From contig CANEWU010000006.1 in assembly GCA_947442825.1 (NCBI GenBank), positions 1-41,466 of the forward strand: a stretch of 41,466 nt of DNA, given 5' to 3'. Under the pieces are notes generated by a model that searched no databases, was not told the origin of the DNA, and saw only the letters and a program-made list of their open reading frames with translations. The position numbers were made by a program, and so were the translations under genes. Source of the DNA: Synechococcaceae cyanobacterium. GTDB taxonomy: Bacteria; Cyanobacteriota; Cyanobacteriia; PCC-6307; Cyanobiaceae. This document shows positions 25,277 to 33,998 of this stretch, in pieces; position 1 is the stretch's first letter, and the number at the start of each line of letters is the position of its first letter.

Positions 25277-25687
25277 TTACCGGCCCCCCCTCCCCGCCTC
25301 GGCTAGCCGGGGCGGGGCCAGATCCGCCAAGGGGTGCCCCTGCTGCAGCGCCATCAACCGCTCTTTGGCGCAGGCGCGCAGGGGCTCCAAGGCAATTCCC
25401 AGGGCAACATCGCCACACGAGCGCAGGCGCCCCAAGCCCTCCCCCATGAGAACGGTGGCGCCGCGCCTGTTGCCCCGCTCTTGGTGGAGTTCGGCCACGG
25501 CGATCTGGAGCAGGCCCTGGAGCACCGGACGCATCGGTCCCTGGGTTTCGTGCCAGAGCTCCTCGAAGCCGTCGTGGCAGGCGTACCACTCACCGGCGTT
25601 GAAGCGGCGCATGGCTTCCCCGAGGCGGGGATCGGCCATGAGCCGTTCCTCCTCGCCGCCGGGTGGGGCGGGGGCCGGAGCCGTCAC
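25277..25687 (-). CDS. DUF309 domain protein
   Basis: 136 aa small helical protein. The DUF309 core is clear: FNAGEWYACHDGFEELWHETQGPMR followed by LQGLLQIAVAELHQERGNRRGA. The conserved Glu/His/Trp residues of the first helices suggest metal or ligand binding, but no biochemical function is established. The start is a GTG at 25687 giving a GTGA overlap with the typA stop; a later ATG at 25639 (MADPRLGEAM) is possible. It stands between typA and lptA, an order that I recall as conserved in marine picocyanobacteria. Confidence 0.88.
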   Translation of the reverse strand: MTAPAPAPPGGEEERLMADPRLGEAMRRFNAGEWYACHDGFEELWHETQGPMRPVLQGLLQIAVAELHQERGNRRGATVLMGEGLGRLRSCGDVALGIALEPLRACAKERLMALQQGHPLADLAPPRLAEAGRGGR

Positions 25688-27492
25688 CGCTTGGCCGGTT
25701 TGCGGGCCGGCAGCTTGCGCAGCCGGATCGATTCGGGGGTCACCTCGAGCATCTCATCGGGACCGATGTATTCCAGGGCCCGCTCAAGCGTCATCTGAAC
25801 GGGGGCCTGCAGGGTGTCGAGCTCCTCAGCGCCAGCGGAGCGCATGTTGGTGAGCTGCTTGGTCTTGCAGACATTGATCTCGAGATCCTGGGGGCGATTG
25901 TTTTCGCCCACGATCATTCCCTTGTAGACCTTGGTGCCGGGCGTGATGAAGAACTGGCCACGGTCCTCCGCGTTTTTGAGGGCATAGAAGGTGGCAGCAC
26001 CCTCCTCGAAGGCGATCAGCACCCCGTTACGGCGGGCATCGAAATCACCCTGCATCGCGCGGTAGTCGAGGAAGGAGTGACTCATGATCCCCTCGCCGCG
26101 GGTGGCGCGGATGAACTCGCCCCGGAAGCCGATCAGCCCCCGGGATGGCACCACAAACTCCAGCTGGGTGCGGCCGTCGTTGCTGGTCTCCATGTTCTGC
26201 ATCTCGGCCTTGCGGATACCGAGCTTCTCGATGCAGGCGCCCACCGACTCCTCGGGCACATCGAGCACCAGGGTTTCAAACGGTTCGGAGGGAGTGCCGT
26301 CGATGGTGCGGAAAATCACCTGCGGTTGGCTCACCTGGAACTCATACCCCTCACGGCGCATCGTTTCGATCAGGATGCCGAGGTGCAGCTCGCCCCGGCC
26401 GCTCACTGCCCAGCGGTCGGGCGAATCGGTGTCTTCCACCCGCAGGGCCACATTGGTGAGCAGCTCCTTCTGCAGGCGGTCGCGCACCTGGCGGCTGGTG
26501 ACGAATTTGCCCTCCTTGCCGGCAAAGGGCGAATCGTTGACGACGAAGGTCATCTGCAGGGTGGGTTCATCCACCTTGATCAGCGGCAGGGCCTCCGGGT
26601 TGTCGGGGCAGGCGATGGTTTCGCCGATGTTGACCTCATCGAAGCCGGCGACAGCCACCAGATCTCCGGCGGCCGCCTCTTCGATTTCCACCCGTTGCAG
26701 CCCCTGGAAGCCGAGCAGCTTGCTGATGCGGCCGCGCTTGACGCTGCCGTCGTCGCGGAGAAGGGCCACGGGCTGGTTGGCGCGGATCCGGCCGTTGTGG
26801 ATCCGGCCGATCATGATGCGGCCAAGAAAATCGCTGTAGTCGAGAGTTGTTACCTGCATCTGCAGGGGCTTATTCGCATCGCCAACCGGCGGCGGCACAT
26901 GGCGCAGGATGGCGTCGAACAGGGGACGCATCGTGTCGCTCTCGGTGGCCATGTCGGGCTTGGCGTAGCCGCTCATGCCACTGCCAAAGAGGTAGGGGAA
27001 ATCGCACTGGTCGTCGTCGGCGCCCAGCTCAAGAAACAGGTCGAGCACCTTGTCGACCGCCTGTTCAGGATCCACCCGGGCCCGGTCGATCTTGTTGACG
27101 AACACGATCGGCCGCAGGCCTTTCTCCAGGGCCTTCTTGAGCACGAAGCGGGTTTGGGGCATCGGCCCCTCGTTGGCGTCGACGATCAGCAGACAGCCAT
27201 CCACCATGCCCAGCACCCGCTCCACCTCTCCGCCGAAATCCGCGTGGCCAGGGGTATCGACGATGTTGATGCGGATCCCCTCGTAATCCACCGCGGTGTT
27301 CTTGGAGAGGATGGTGATGCCGCGCTCACGCTCCAGGTCGTTGGAGTCCATCACGCAGGTCGGCACCGCCTCGTTGTCGCGGAAAATGCCGGACTGGGCG
27401 AGCAGGGCGTCCACCAAAGTGGTTTTGCCGTGGTCGACGTGGGCGATGATCGCAATGTTGCGGATCCTGGCGCCTCTGTGCTCGCCGCTCAT
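25684..27492 (-). CDS. typA: Translational GTPase TypA/BipA
   Basis: 602 aa, full length. EF-G-like ribosome-binding GTPase used in ribosome assembly and stress or low-temperature growth. G1 HVDHGKTTL, the G3 [16 protein letters not shown] and G4 NKIDR are intact; the EF-G-like domains and the TypA-specific C-terminal domain (ending in basic residues) follow. ATG at 27492. The 149-bp gap upstream to the VanY-type gene contains a GAATC/GATTC inverted repeat at 27560-27575 but no clear promoter. Confidence 0.97.
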   Translation of the reverse strand: MSGEHRGARIRNIAIIAHVDHGKTTLVDALLAQSGIFRDNEAVPTCVMDSNDLERERGITILSKNTAVDYEGIRINIVDTPGHADFGGEVERVLGMVDGCLLIVDANEGPMPQTRFVLKKALEKGLRPIVFVNKIDRARVDPEQAVDKVLDLFLELGADDDQCDFPYLFGSGMSGYAKPDMATESDTMRPLFDAILRHVPPPVGDANKPLQMQVTTLDYSDFLGRIMIGRIHNGRIRANQPVALLRDDGSVKRGRISKLLGFQGLQRVEIEEAAAGDLVAVAGFDEVNIGETIACPDNPEALPLIKVDEPTLQMTFVVNDSPFAGKEGKFVTSRQVRDRLQKELLTNVALRVEDTDSPDRWAVSGRGELHLGILIETMRREGYEFQVSQPQVIFRTIDGTPSEPFETLVLDVPEESVGACIEKLGIRKAEMQNMETSNDGRTQLEFVVPSRGLIGFRGEFIRATRGEGIMSHSFLDYRAMQGDFDARRNGVLIAFEEGAATFYALKNAEDRGQFFITPGTKVYKGMIVGENNRPQDLEINVCKTKQLTNMRSAGAEELDTLQAPVQMTLERALEYIGPDEMLEVTPESIRLRKLPARKPAKR

Positions 27493-27641
27493 AGGTCGGG
27501 GTCCTGGGAATGGAATGGGCAGGGGAAAGCTTCTGACGACTGCGGCCGTGGAACGGGCGAATCTGAAGCGATTCTTGACTCTAGACGCCCACCTCCCGTT
27601 TCAGGATGAGCCGCCGCCGCTTCCTCGGCTGTGCGGCCGTC

Positions 27642-28484
27642 TCAGCGGGAGGACAGGCCCTGGGTCGGCTCGAACAGCCGCAGAGCTTCCGTGGAGCCTT
27701 CGAAGCGCCAGTGCCAGGGTTCGTAGCTCACCCCCTGGCGATTGGCGCGCGGAAAGGAAAGGGTGAAGTGGTAGCGGTTGGCGTTGGCGGCCAGCCAGCG
27801 AAAGGCGCCCGTGTCCTCGAAACTCTCGGAAAGGTCGGTGGCGGGCACCCGGCCATCGCCGAGATCCACTGCGTAGCCGGTGCTGTGCTCGGAAAATCCG
27901 GGGGGTGCGCTCACCCGCGCGCGGGTACGGGCGTCCTGGTTGCGGTCGGCCTTCACATCAAAGAACAGTTGCTTCTGCAGGGCGCGATCCCGGAAGGCGC
28001 TCAGCACGCGCAACTCCACCCCATCGGCGGCGGCGGCCCGCTGCATCTGTCGCAGCGCTTCGGCCGCCTCGCGCCGCAGGGCCAGGCCCGGACCGATGGC
28101 GGTGAGGGTGGCCGGGGGGGCCTCGGGGTAGGGGAAGTGGCCAAGCAGACGCCCGTCGGCGCTGGGGCGAGCTGCCATCGCCGTCAGCGGCGGGGGCAGC
28201 AAGCGCTGGCGCAGGGGCGTCAGCAAAAAAAGAGCAATCAGGGAGGCGCTGACGCCACCGCCCACGAACAGCCAAAGCAAGCCAGAGCCTCGACGCCGCT
28301 GGGGGGTGGCCTGCGGTTGGGCGCGACGGGCGAGCGGAATGTCATCCAGGGGGACCGTCCCGGGGGATCGGGCGCTCCTGGAGGATCGGCCGGTGCGGCC
28401 GGTGCGGGGAGCCCTAGGGGACACCGATACGGGGATACGGCCAGTGCCGATGCTACGGACCCTCGGCAAGTGGGCGCCCAACAT
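27642..28484 (-). CDS. VanY-type D-alanyl-D-alanine carboxypeptidase (M15B)
   Basis: About 280 aa. A Pro/Arg-rich cytoplasmic N-terminus, one transmembrane anchor (about 68-89), then a periplasmic M15 domain. Zinc and catalytic residues are visible: H200 and D207 in [10 protein letters not shown], and E255/H258 in YEPWHWRF. The family trims the terminal D-Ala from peptidoglycan stem peptides. I chose the ATG at 28484 because the longer open frame would overlap chlP; later in-frame GTG codons are also possible. It diverges from chlP with 60 bp between start codons. Confidence 0.87.
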   Translation of the reverse strand: MLGAHLPRVRSIGTGRIPVSVSPRAPRTGRTGRSSRSARSPGTVPLDDIPLARRAQPQATPQRRRGSGLLWLFVGGGVSASLIALFLLTPLRQRLLPPPLTAMAARPSADGRLLGHFPYPEAPPATLTAIGPGLALRREAAEALRQMQRAAAADGVELRVLSAFRDRALQKQLFFDVKADRNQDARTRARVSAPPGFSEHSTGYAVDLGDGRVPATDLSESFEDTGAFRWLAANANRYHFTLSFPRANRQGVSYEPWHWRFEGSTEALRLFEPTQGLSSR

Positions 28485-28544
28485 CCACCCGGTCGGCGGT
28501 GTTAGCTTCCAGGTAATGATCCTTTGCCTGGAGCAGGTTTCAAG

Positions 28545-29924
28545 ATGTTGCGAGTCGCGGTGGTCGGCGGTGGCCCAAGCGGATCCTGTGCTGCCGAGGT
28601 GTTGGCCCGCGCCGGCATCTCCACCTGGCTGTTCGAGCGCAAGCTCGACAACGCCAAGCCCTGTGGCGGTGCCATTCCTTTGTGCATGGTCGAGGAGTTT
28701 GATCTTCCCGAATCGATCATCGACCGCAAGGTGCGCAATATGCGCATGATTTCCCCCTCCAACCGTGAGGTGGACATCCATCTGGAAAATCAGGCCGAAT
28801 ACATCGGCATGTGCCGGCGCGAGGTGATGGATGCCTTCCTGCGCAATCGGGCCGCCGATCTGGGGGCCCAATTAATCAATGGCCTCGTGCAGAAGATTGA
28901 TACGGGCACTGGTCGCCAAGGGCCCTACACCCTCCACTACGCCGACTACAGCAACGGCGAGGCCACCGGCGATCTCAAGACCCTGGAGGTTGACCTGATC
29001 ATCGGAGCCGATGGCGCCAACAGCCGCGTAGCCAAGGCGATGGATGCCGGCGACTACAACGTGGCCATCGCCTTCCAGGAACGCATCCGCCTGCCGAAGG
29101 AGGAGATGGCCTATTACGAAAATCTGGCCGAGATGTATGTCGGCACCGATGTCTCTCCCGATTTTTACGCCTGGGTCTTTCCTAAGTACGACCATGTGGC
29201 GGTGGGTACCGGCACGATGCAGAAGAACCAGTCGCTGATCAAGTCCCTGCAACAGGGGATCCGGGAGCGCGCCGCCAAGCGGCTGGTCAATGGTGAGGTG
29301 ATCAAGGTGGAGGCCCATCCGATCCCCGAGCATCCGCGGCCCCGCCGGGTGGTGGGACGCATGGCCCTGGTGGGGGACGCGGCCGGCTATGTGACCAAGA
29401 GCTCGGGCGAGGGCATCTATTTCGCGGCTAAGAGTGGCCGCATGTGCGCCGAAGAGATCGTGGCAGCCAGCGCCAATGGCACTCGCATCCCCAGTGAGAA
29501 AGATCTCAAGGTGTACATCAAAAAGTGGGACCGGAAGTACGGAGCCACTTACAAGGTTCTGGAAATTCTGCAGAATATCTTTTACAGCAATGACGCCGCC
29601 CGCGAGGCGTTTGTCGAGATGTGTGACGACAAGGATGTGCAGCGCCTCACCTTTGATAGCTACCTCTACAAGCGTGTGGTGGCGATGAACCCCTGGCAAC
29701 AGCTCAAGCTCACCGCCAAAACCCTCGCTTCGGTGCTTCGCGGCCAGGCACTGGCCCCCTCCCGCTATAGCCCTGTGCCCAGTGCCGTGCGCACGGAGGA
29801 GGAAACCCAGAGCATGCTCGCCGTTCAGACCATCAAAGGGGGTATCCGCATGCCCGTGCGCCCGGAGGAGTCCCCCGCTCCGGCACCCCCAATCGAGCGG
29901 GAGCCGGCCCTTTCACGTCCCTGA
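28545..29924 (+). CDS. chlP: Geranylgeranyl diphosphate / geranylgeranyl-chlorophyll reductase
   Basis: 459 aa FAD/NADPH enzyme that reduces geranylgeranyl to the phytyl chain of chlorophyll and tocopherol or phylloquinone. N-terminal FAD loop GGGPSGSCAAEVLARAG (8-24), the substrate-region NAKPCGGAIP and the LVGDAAGYVTKSSGEGI motif are intact. The ATG at 28545 begins the conserved MLRVAVVGGG. The last 60 residues are Pro/Glu-rich and less conserved. It overlaps the convergent ThDP enzyme gene by 12 bp. Confidence 0.96.
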   Translation: MLRVAVVGGGPSGSCAAEVLARAGISTWLFERKLDNAKPCGGAIPLCMVEEFDLPESIIDRKVRNMRMISPSNREVDIHLENQAEYIGMCRREVMDAFLRNRAADLGAQLINGLVQKIDTGTGRQGPYTLHYADYSNGEATGDLKTLEVDLIIGADGANSRVAKAMDAGDYNVAIAFQERIRLPKEEMAYYENLAEMYVGTDVSPDFYAWVFPKYDHVAVGTGTMQKNQSLIKSLQQGIRERAAKRLVNGEVIKVEAHPIPEHPRPRRVVGRMALVGDAAGYVTKSSGEGIYFAAKSGRMCAEEIVAASANGTRIPSEKDLKVYIKKWDRKYGATYKVLEILQNIFYSNDAAREAFVEMCDDKDVQRLTFDSYLYKRVVAMNPWQQLKLTAKTLASVLRGQALAPSRYSPVPSAVRTEEETQSMLAVQTIKGGIRMPVRPEESPAPAPPIEREPALSRP

Positions 29925-31622
29925 GCGGGGACGCACCCGCTCGGCCAAGGCCTCGGTGAGTCGCTGCAGGGCTGGCGAGCAATCGCCCGCCCGAATCTCC
30001 ACCGACAACAGCACCGGCCCCGGACGGACGCCCTGCCAACGCTGCAGTGCTGCCCAGAGGGCCTCCTCCGTGGAGATGCGCTCGCTGTAGACCAGCCCCA
30101 TGCTTCTGGCCAGGGAGCAGTGGTCCACAGCCGCCACGTCGTTGAAGGGGCCATCAAGCATCGGCCTTTCGGTGCCATAGCCTCCGTTGTCGAGCACGAT
30201 CACCAGGGCGGGGATGGCATAGCGGGCCAGGGTCGCCAGCTCTGAAGCGCACATCAGCAGCGCCCCATCGCCGATCAGCACCACCGGCCCCCGCTCCGGG
30301 CAGGCCCCCCAGGCCCCCACCGCCCCGGGCAGGGCAAATCCCAGCGACGCCCAGTACGTGCTGGAGAGAAAGTGGCTGGCCTCCTGCAGGCGGAGATCGG
30401 CGGCGGCAAAGAGGGCGTCGCCGGGGTCGGCCAGAACGATGGCCTCGGGCGGCAGGCTGGCATTAATCGCCTCCATGAGCCTCGTGACCCGGATTGTCTG
30501 GTCGGGCTCCGGCTGGAAAATCGCAGGGAGTCCGCCGTCTCGGCTGCCGTTGCCATCAAGCCCCTGCTGTTGCTCCTTGGGCTGACCCTGTTGGCGTGCG
30601 AGAGGGGGAGATGGCGCCGTCGCGTCGTTTCCGGCCGCAGCCCAGATACCCAGAAGGGTGAGGGGATCGAGGTTCTCGTCGCGCTCCTCGCCCCAGCGCA
30701 GACCCTGCTCCATGTCGACCACCAAGGCGGCTCCGGGGGTCAGGTCCATGGTGAACAAGCCCGTGTCGAGGTCGTTGAGGGGCATGCCGAGAACCAGCAG
30801 GCCATCGCTTGCCTCCACCTGGGCCCGTAGATCCGGCCGGCCCATGGCCCCCTCGTAGACACCCAGAACCAGGGGATGGCGCTCCGAGAGCAGGGTCTTG
30901 CCGGAGAGGCTGGTGGCCAGGGGCCACCTCTCCCGCTCCAGCACCTGCCGCAGCGTCTCCTGCAGCGCGAAGCGCGCCACCTCCACCCCCGCCAGCACCA
31001 GCGGACGGCGACGGCCCCGCAGCCAGGCAAGCCAGCGCTCCCCCTGCTGCCGAACGGTCTCCGGGATCACGAGGGGAGCTGGAGCCGGGGGGGCCAGGGT
31101 CAGGGGCCAGGGGATCTCCCGCTCGAGACAGTCACGGGGAATCTCCAGGTAGCCCGGCCGTGACTCCCGCTGCATCGCCGCCAGCACCTGCAGAAGCTCG
31201 GCGCCGGCGGTGCGCGCGGATTCGAGCACGGCGGTGGCGGCGGTGACCTCCTGGAAGAAGCGGCGCTGGGTGTCGTCCGCGCGAATGCGGTGGTGCAGCA
31301 GGGCGTGGCTGTCGCTCTCGCGCACGCCAGGGGCACCGCTGATCACCAGCACCGGCGAACGCTCCGCGTAGGCGCCAGCCACGGGGTTGAGCAGCTTGAG
31401 GGCACCAACGCCGTAGGTGACCACCACCACACCCAGTCCGTTGAGGCGCGCATGGGCATCGGCGGCGAAGCCGGCCCCCTCCTCCCCGGTGGTGCAGATC
31501 ACCTCAAGGGGGGAGGCCTCCAAGCGGGCGAAGAGGCCCAGCACGTAATCGCCCGGCACCCCGTACACCCGCCGGACACCCCGCTGCCACAGCGCTTCGA
31601 TCAAGGCCTCAACGATCGTCAT
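29913..31622 (-). CDS. Thiamine-diphosphate 2-keto acid decarboxylase (pyruvate/indolepyruvate decarboxylase-like)
   Basis: 569 aa ThDP enzyme. The residues that define decarboxylases of the PDC group are all present: Asp25 in GVPGDYV, Glu47, the His110-His111 pair, the ThDP/Mg motif GDG (451-453) to Asn479, and Glu485 in GGYGTE. The His-His pair separates it from acetolactate synthase. The likely reaction is non-oxidative decarboxylation of a 2-keto acid to an aldehyde; the substrate (pyruvate, indolepyruvate, phenylpyruvate or branched-chain) cannot be told by eye. A Gln/Gly-rich insert at about 334-362 links the middle and C-terminal domains. It lies downstream of glyS and overlaps chlP at its 3' end. 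Confidence 0.85.
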   Translation of the reverse strand: MTIVEALIEALWQRGVRRVYGVPGDYVLGLFARLEASPLEVICTTGEEGAGFAADAHARLNGLGVVVVTYGVGALKLLNPVAGAYAERSPVLVISGAPGVRESDSHALLHHRIRADDTQRRFFQEVTAATAVLESARTAGAELLQVLAAMQRESRPGYLEIPRDCLEREIPWPLTLAPPAPAPLVIPETVRQQGERWLAWLRGRRRPLVLAGVEVARFALQETLRQVLERERWPLATSLSGKTLLSERHPLVLGVYEGAMGRPDLRAQVEASDGLLVLGMPLNDLDTGLFTMDLTPGAALVVDMEQGLRWGEERDENLDPLTLLGIWAAAGNDATAPSPPLARQQGQPKEQQQGLDGNGSRDGGLPAIFQPEPDQTIRVTRLMEAINASLPPEAIVLADPGDALFAAADLRLQEASHFLSSTYWASLGFALPGAVGAWGACPERGPVVLIGDGALLMCASELATLARYAIPALVIVLDNGGYGTERPMLDGPFNDVAAVDHCSLARSMGLVYSERISTEEALWAALQRWQGVRPGPVLLSVEIRAGDCSPALQRLTEALAERVRPRSGT

Positions 31623-31647
31623 GGGGGCGGGGGCATCTTTCCGTCAT

Positions 31648-31681
31648 GGTGGGCCCATCGGGGCGCGATTGGGGGCCCACC
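31648..31681. other. 9-bp inverted repeat between glyS and the decarboxylase gene
   Basis: GGTGGGCCC and GGGCCCACC flank a 16-nt GC-rich spacer in the 77-bp gap. There is no T tract in either direction. It could weaken readthrough from glyS or serve as a protein-binding palindrome. Confidence 0.5.
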
Positions 31682-31699
31682 GCAGCCCTCAGGCGCCGC

Positions 31700-33865
31700 T
31701 TATGCGCCGCTGATGCGCTCGAAATCAGCCAGCAGGGCGGCCTGATTGCGTAGGACCCCGAGCAGGTTGAGCCGGTTGCGGCGCACGGCGGGATCGTCCG
31801 CCATCACCAACACGCTTTGGGGGCCATCGAAGAAGGCGGCCAGGCTGTCGGCACTGCTCGCCAGACCCACGGCCAGGCTCGCGTAGTCACCCTCCCGGAC
31901 CGTGACGGCTATCGGTGCGAGACGCTGCAACACGTCGCGCATCGCCGTTTCCGCCGGGGACTCGAAGAGTGTCGAATCCACGACCTGCTCGGGGGAGAGC
32001 ACCGCGGCGTTGAGATCTCCTTTGGCTGCCAGGCGGGAGGCGCGCTGCACCACAGCCTGCACTCCCGCCAGCTCGCCGCTGCGCCGCAGCTCCGCCAACA
32101 GGGCCGCTCGGCGACGGGCATCCTCCGGATCCCCAAGCACCCGCTCCAGGGGCAGACCAGGCCCGGCCACGGCCTGCACCAGATCGCCATCGAGGCCCCC
32201 CTCCTCCAGGAGGCTCACCAGTCGCTGTCGCAGGAACTCGGCCAGGTCGGCCGCTAGCGCCGCCGGATCGATGGCGAAGTGGGGGAAAAGGCTGCCCCAG
32301 TGGGAGCAGGCCCGCTGCAACAGCGCCAACAGGTCGAGGCGCCAGCTCCGTTCCCAGAGGATCTGCAGCAGGCCATTGCCGGCCCGCCGCAGGGCGTAGG
32401 GGTCGCTGGAGCCGGTGGGGCGCTCGCCCTTGGCAAAGATGCTCAGCAGCAGCTCCAGGCGCTCCGCAAGGGCCACCAGGGACCCGGCGGCCGACGCCGG
32501 CAGGGCATCGCCGGCGCCGCGGGGCAGGTAATGCTCCAGCACCGCCAGGGCCACCTCCCGCGGCTCCCCCTCGGCCAGGAGGTACTTGGCACCGATCACC
32601 CCCTGGAGCTCCGGAAACTCGCCCACCATCTGGCTGACCAGGTCGTGTTTGCAGAGGTGGGCGGCCCGCCGGGCCACCGCCGCCGTCTCTTCTTGGCCGG
32701 TGGCCTCCAGCAGCACGTCGGTGAGCCATTCGATGCGCTCGCTGCGGTCACGCAGGCTGCCGAGCCCCTCCGCAAAGGTGACCCGCGCCAGGGCGTCGCG
32801 CCGATCGATGCTCGGCACCGCGCGGTCGGCGCGCACAAAGAAGTCGGCATCCGCCAGGCGAGCCCGCAGCACCCGCTCGTTGCCGCGGCGGATCACGGCC
32901 GCCGCTTCCGCCCGTCCATTGGCCACACAAAGGAACCGCGGCAGCAGCACGGCGCCAGCCTCCAGGGCCAGGGGATCGGCAGGCGCGTCAGCGCGCAACA
33001 GGGGCACGTAGCGCTGGTGGGCGCGCATCACGGTGCTGAGCACCTCGGGAGGCAGGGAGAGGAAGCGGGGCTCGATCGCCCCCTCGATCAGCTGGGGGGC
33101 CTCCACCAGATCCACCAGTTCCTCAAACAGCGTTTCCGGCAGATCGGCGCGCCCGCCCGCTTCGGCGGCGGCCAGCTCCAGGTGCTCACGGATCCAGGTG
33201 GCACGGATCGTGCGATCCACCTGCACGTCGTGGGCCGCCAGGGTGGCGGCGTAGACGCCGGCATCAGCGATGGAGACCGTGCCGCTCTGCAGGCGGTGGC
33301 CACGACTGAGCCGGTCGCTGCGCACGGGGGGATCGCACTCGCTGAGCTCCACCGGCACCACCTCCGCATCGAGCAGGGCCACCAGCCAGCGCACCGGCCG
33401 GCTGAAGCGGCTCTCGCCTGTCCCCCAGCGCATGAAGCGGCGGCCCTGCAGCGCCCAGAGCCAGGTGGGGATGAGGGTGGGCAGCAGCTCCACGGTTGCC
33501 TGACCCCGCTCCAGGCTGCAGGCGAACACGAAGGGGCCCTTCTCGGTCTCGCGGATTTCCAGCTGCTCGGGCGCCACACCGCAGCGGCGGGCGAAGCCCA
33601 GGGCCGCCTCCGTGGGCTGCCCCTCGCGGAAAGCCTGCTGGGCCGGTGGGCCCTTGCGCTCACTTGTGCGGTCCTCCTGGCGCTCGGCCATTCCCTCGAT
33701 CGTCAGGGCCAGCCGGCGTGGCGTACCGGCGCAACGCACGGCCGTGCTGGTCAGCCGGAGTCGCTCCAGGTCGGCGCTCACCTGCTCGTGCAGTTGACGC
33801 AGGGCCTCCCGTGCGAAATCAGCCGGAAGCTCCTCCGTACCAATCTCCAACAGAAAGGTGGCCAT
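31700..33865 (-). CDS. glyS: Glycyl-tRNA synthetase beta subunit
   Basis: 721 aa beta chain of the bacterial alpha2beta2 GlyRS, responsible for tRNA binding and editing-like HD domain functions. N-terminal FLLEIGTEELPADF, the HRLQSG and GAIEPRFLSLPPEVL segments, the central LCKHDLVSQMVGEFPELQGVIG (HD-type region) and the C-terminal anticodon-binding DALR-like domain (ending in VMADDPAVRRNRLNLLG) are all recognisable. I chose the ATG at 33865 because MATFLLEIGTEELP is the family start. glyQ is not in the window. It diverges from sir with 133 bp between starts. Confidence 0.96.
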   Translation of the reverse strand: MATFLLEIGTEELPADFAREALRQLHEQVSADLERLRLTSTAVRCAGTPRRLALTIEGMAERQEDRTSERKGPPAQQAFREGQPTEAALGFARRCGVAPEQLEIRETEKGPFVFACSLERGQATVELLPTLIPTWLWALQGRRFMRWGTGESRFSRPVRWLVALLDAEVVPVELSECDPPVRSDRLSRGHRLQSGTVSIADAGVYAATLAAHDVQVDRTIRATWIREHLELAAAEAGGRADLPETLFEELVDLVEAPQLIEGAIEPRFLSLPPEVLSTVMRAHQRYVPLLRADAPADPLALEAGAVLLPRFLCVANGRAEAAAVIRRGNERVLRARLADADFFVRADRAVPSIDRRDALARVTFAEGLGSLRDRSERIEWLTDVLLEATGQEETAAVARRAAHLCKHDLVSQMVGEFPELQGVIGAKYLLAEGEPREVALAVLEHYLPRGAGDALPASAAGSLVALAERLELLLSIFAKGERPTGSSDPYALRRAGNGLLQILWERSWRLDLLALLQRACSHWGSLFPHFAIDPAALAADLAEFLRQRLVSLLEEGGLDGDLVQAVAGPGLPLERVLGDPEDARRRAALLAELRRSGELAGVQAVVQRASRLAAKGDLNAAVLSPEQVVDSTLFESPAETAMRDVLQRLAPIAVTVREGDYASLAVGLASSADSLAAFFDGPQSVLVMADDPAVRRNRLNLLGVLRNQAALLADFERISGA

Positions 33866-33998
33866 GGCACGCCCGATGCTGCCCGCGACTTTATGGAACG
33901 GTGCTCCCAGCGGCACTGCTGTCCCCGTTCCCTGCCGACATCGGAGGGAGACGCCTGCCGTTCGCTAGTTTCGAGTTGTGTATGAGCGCCGGGCGCGG

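Noticed and set aside
25663-27609. A 648-codon open frame on the plus strand
   Set aside because: It lies antisense to typA, whose GTPase motifs are intact. The translation is His/Gln/Gly-rich with no domain, as expected for a GC-rich shadow frame.
32279-33985. A 568-codon open frame on the plus strand
   Set aside because: Antisense to glyS; low-complexity His/Gln/Ala/Gly composition and no recognisable domain.
33866-33998. NtcA or Cys-type regulator site between glyS and sir
   Set aside because: I looked for GTA-N8-TAC and clear palindromes in the 133-bp gap and found none that I could defend.
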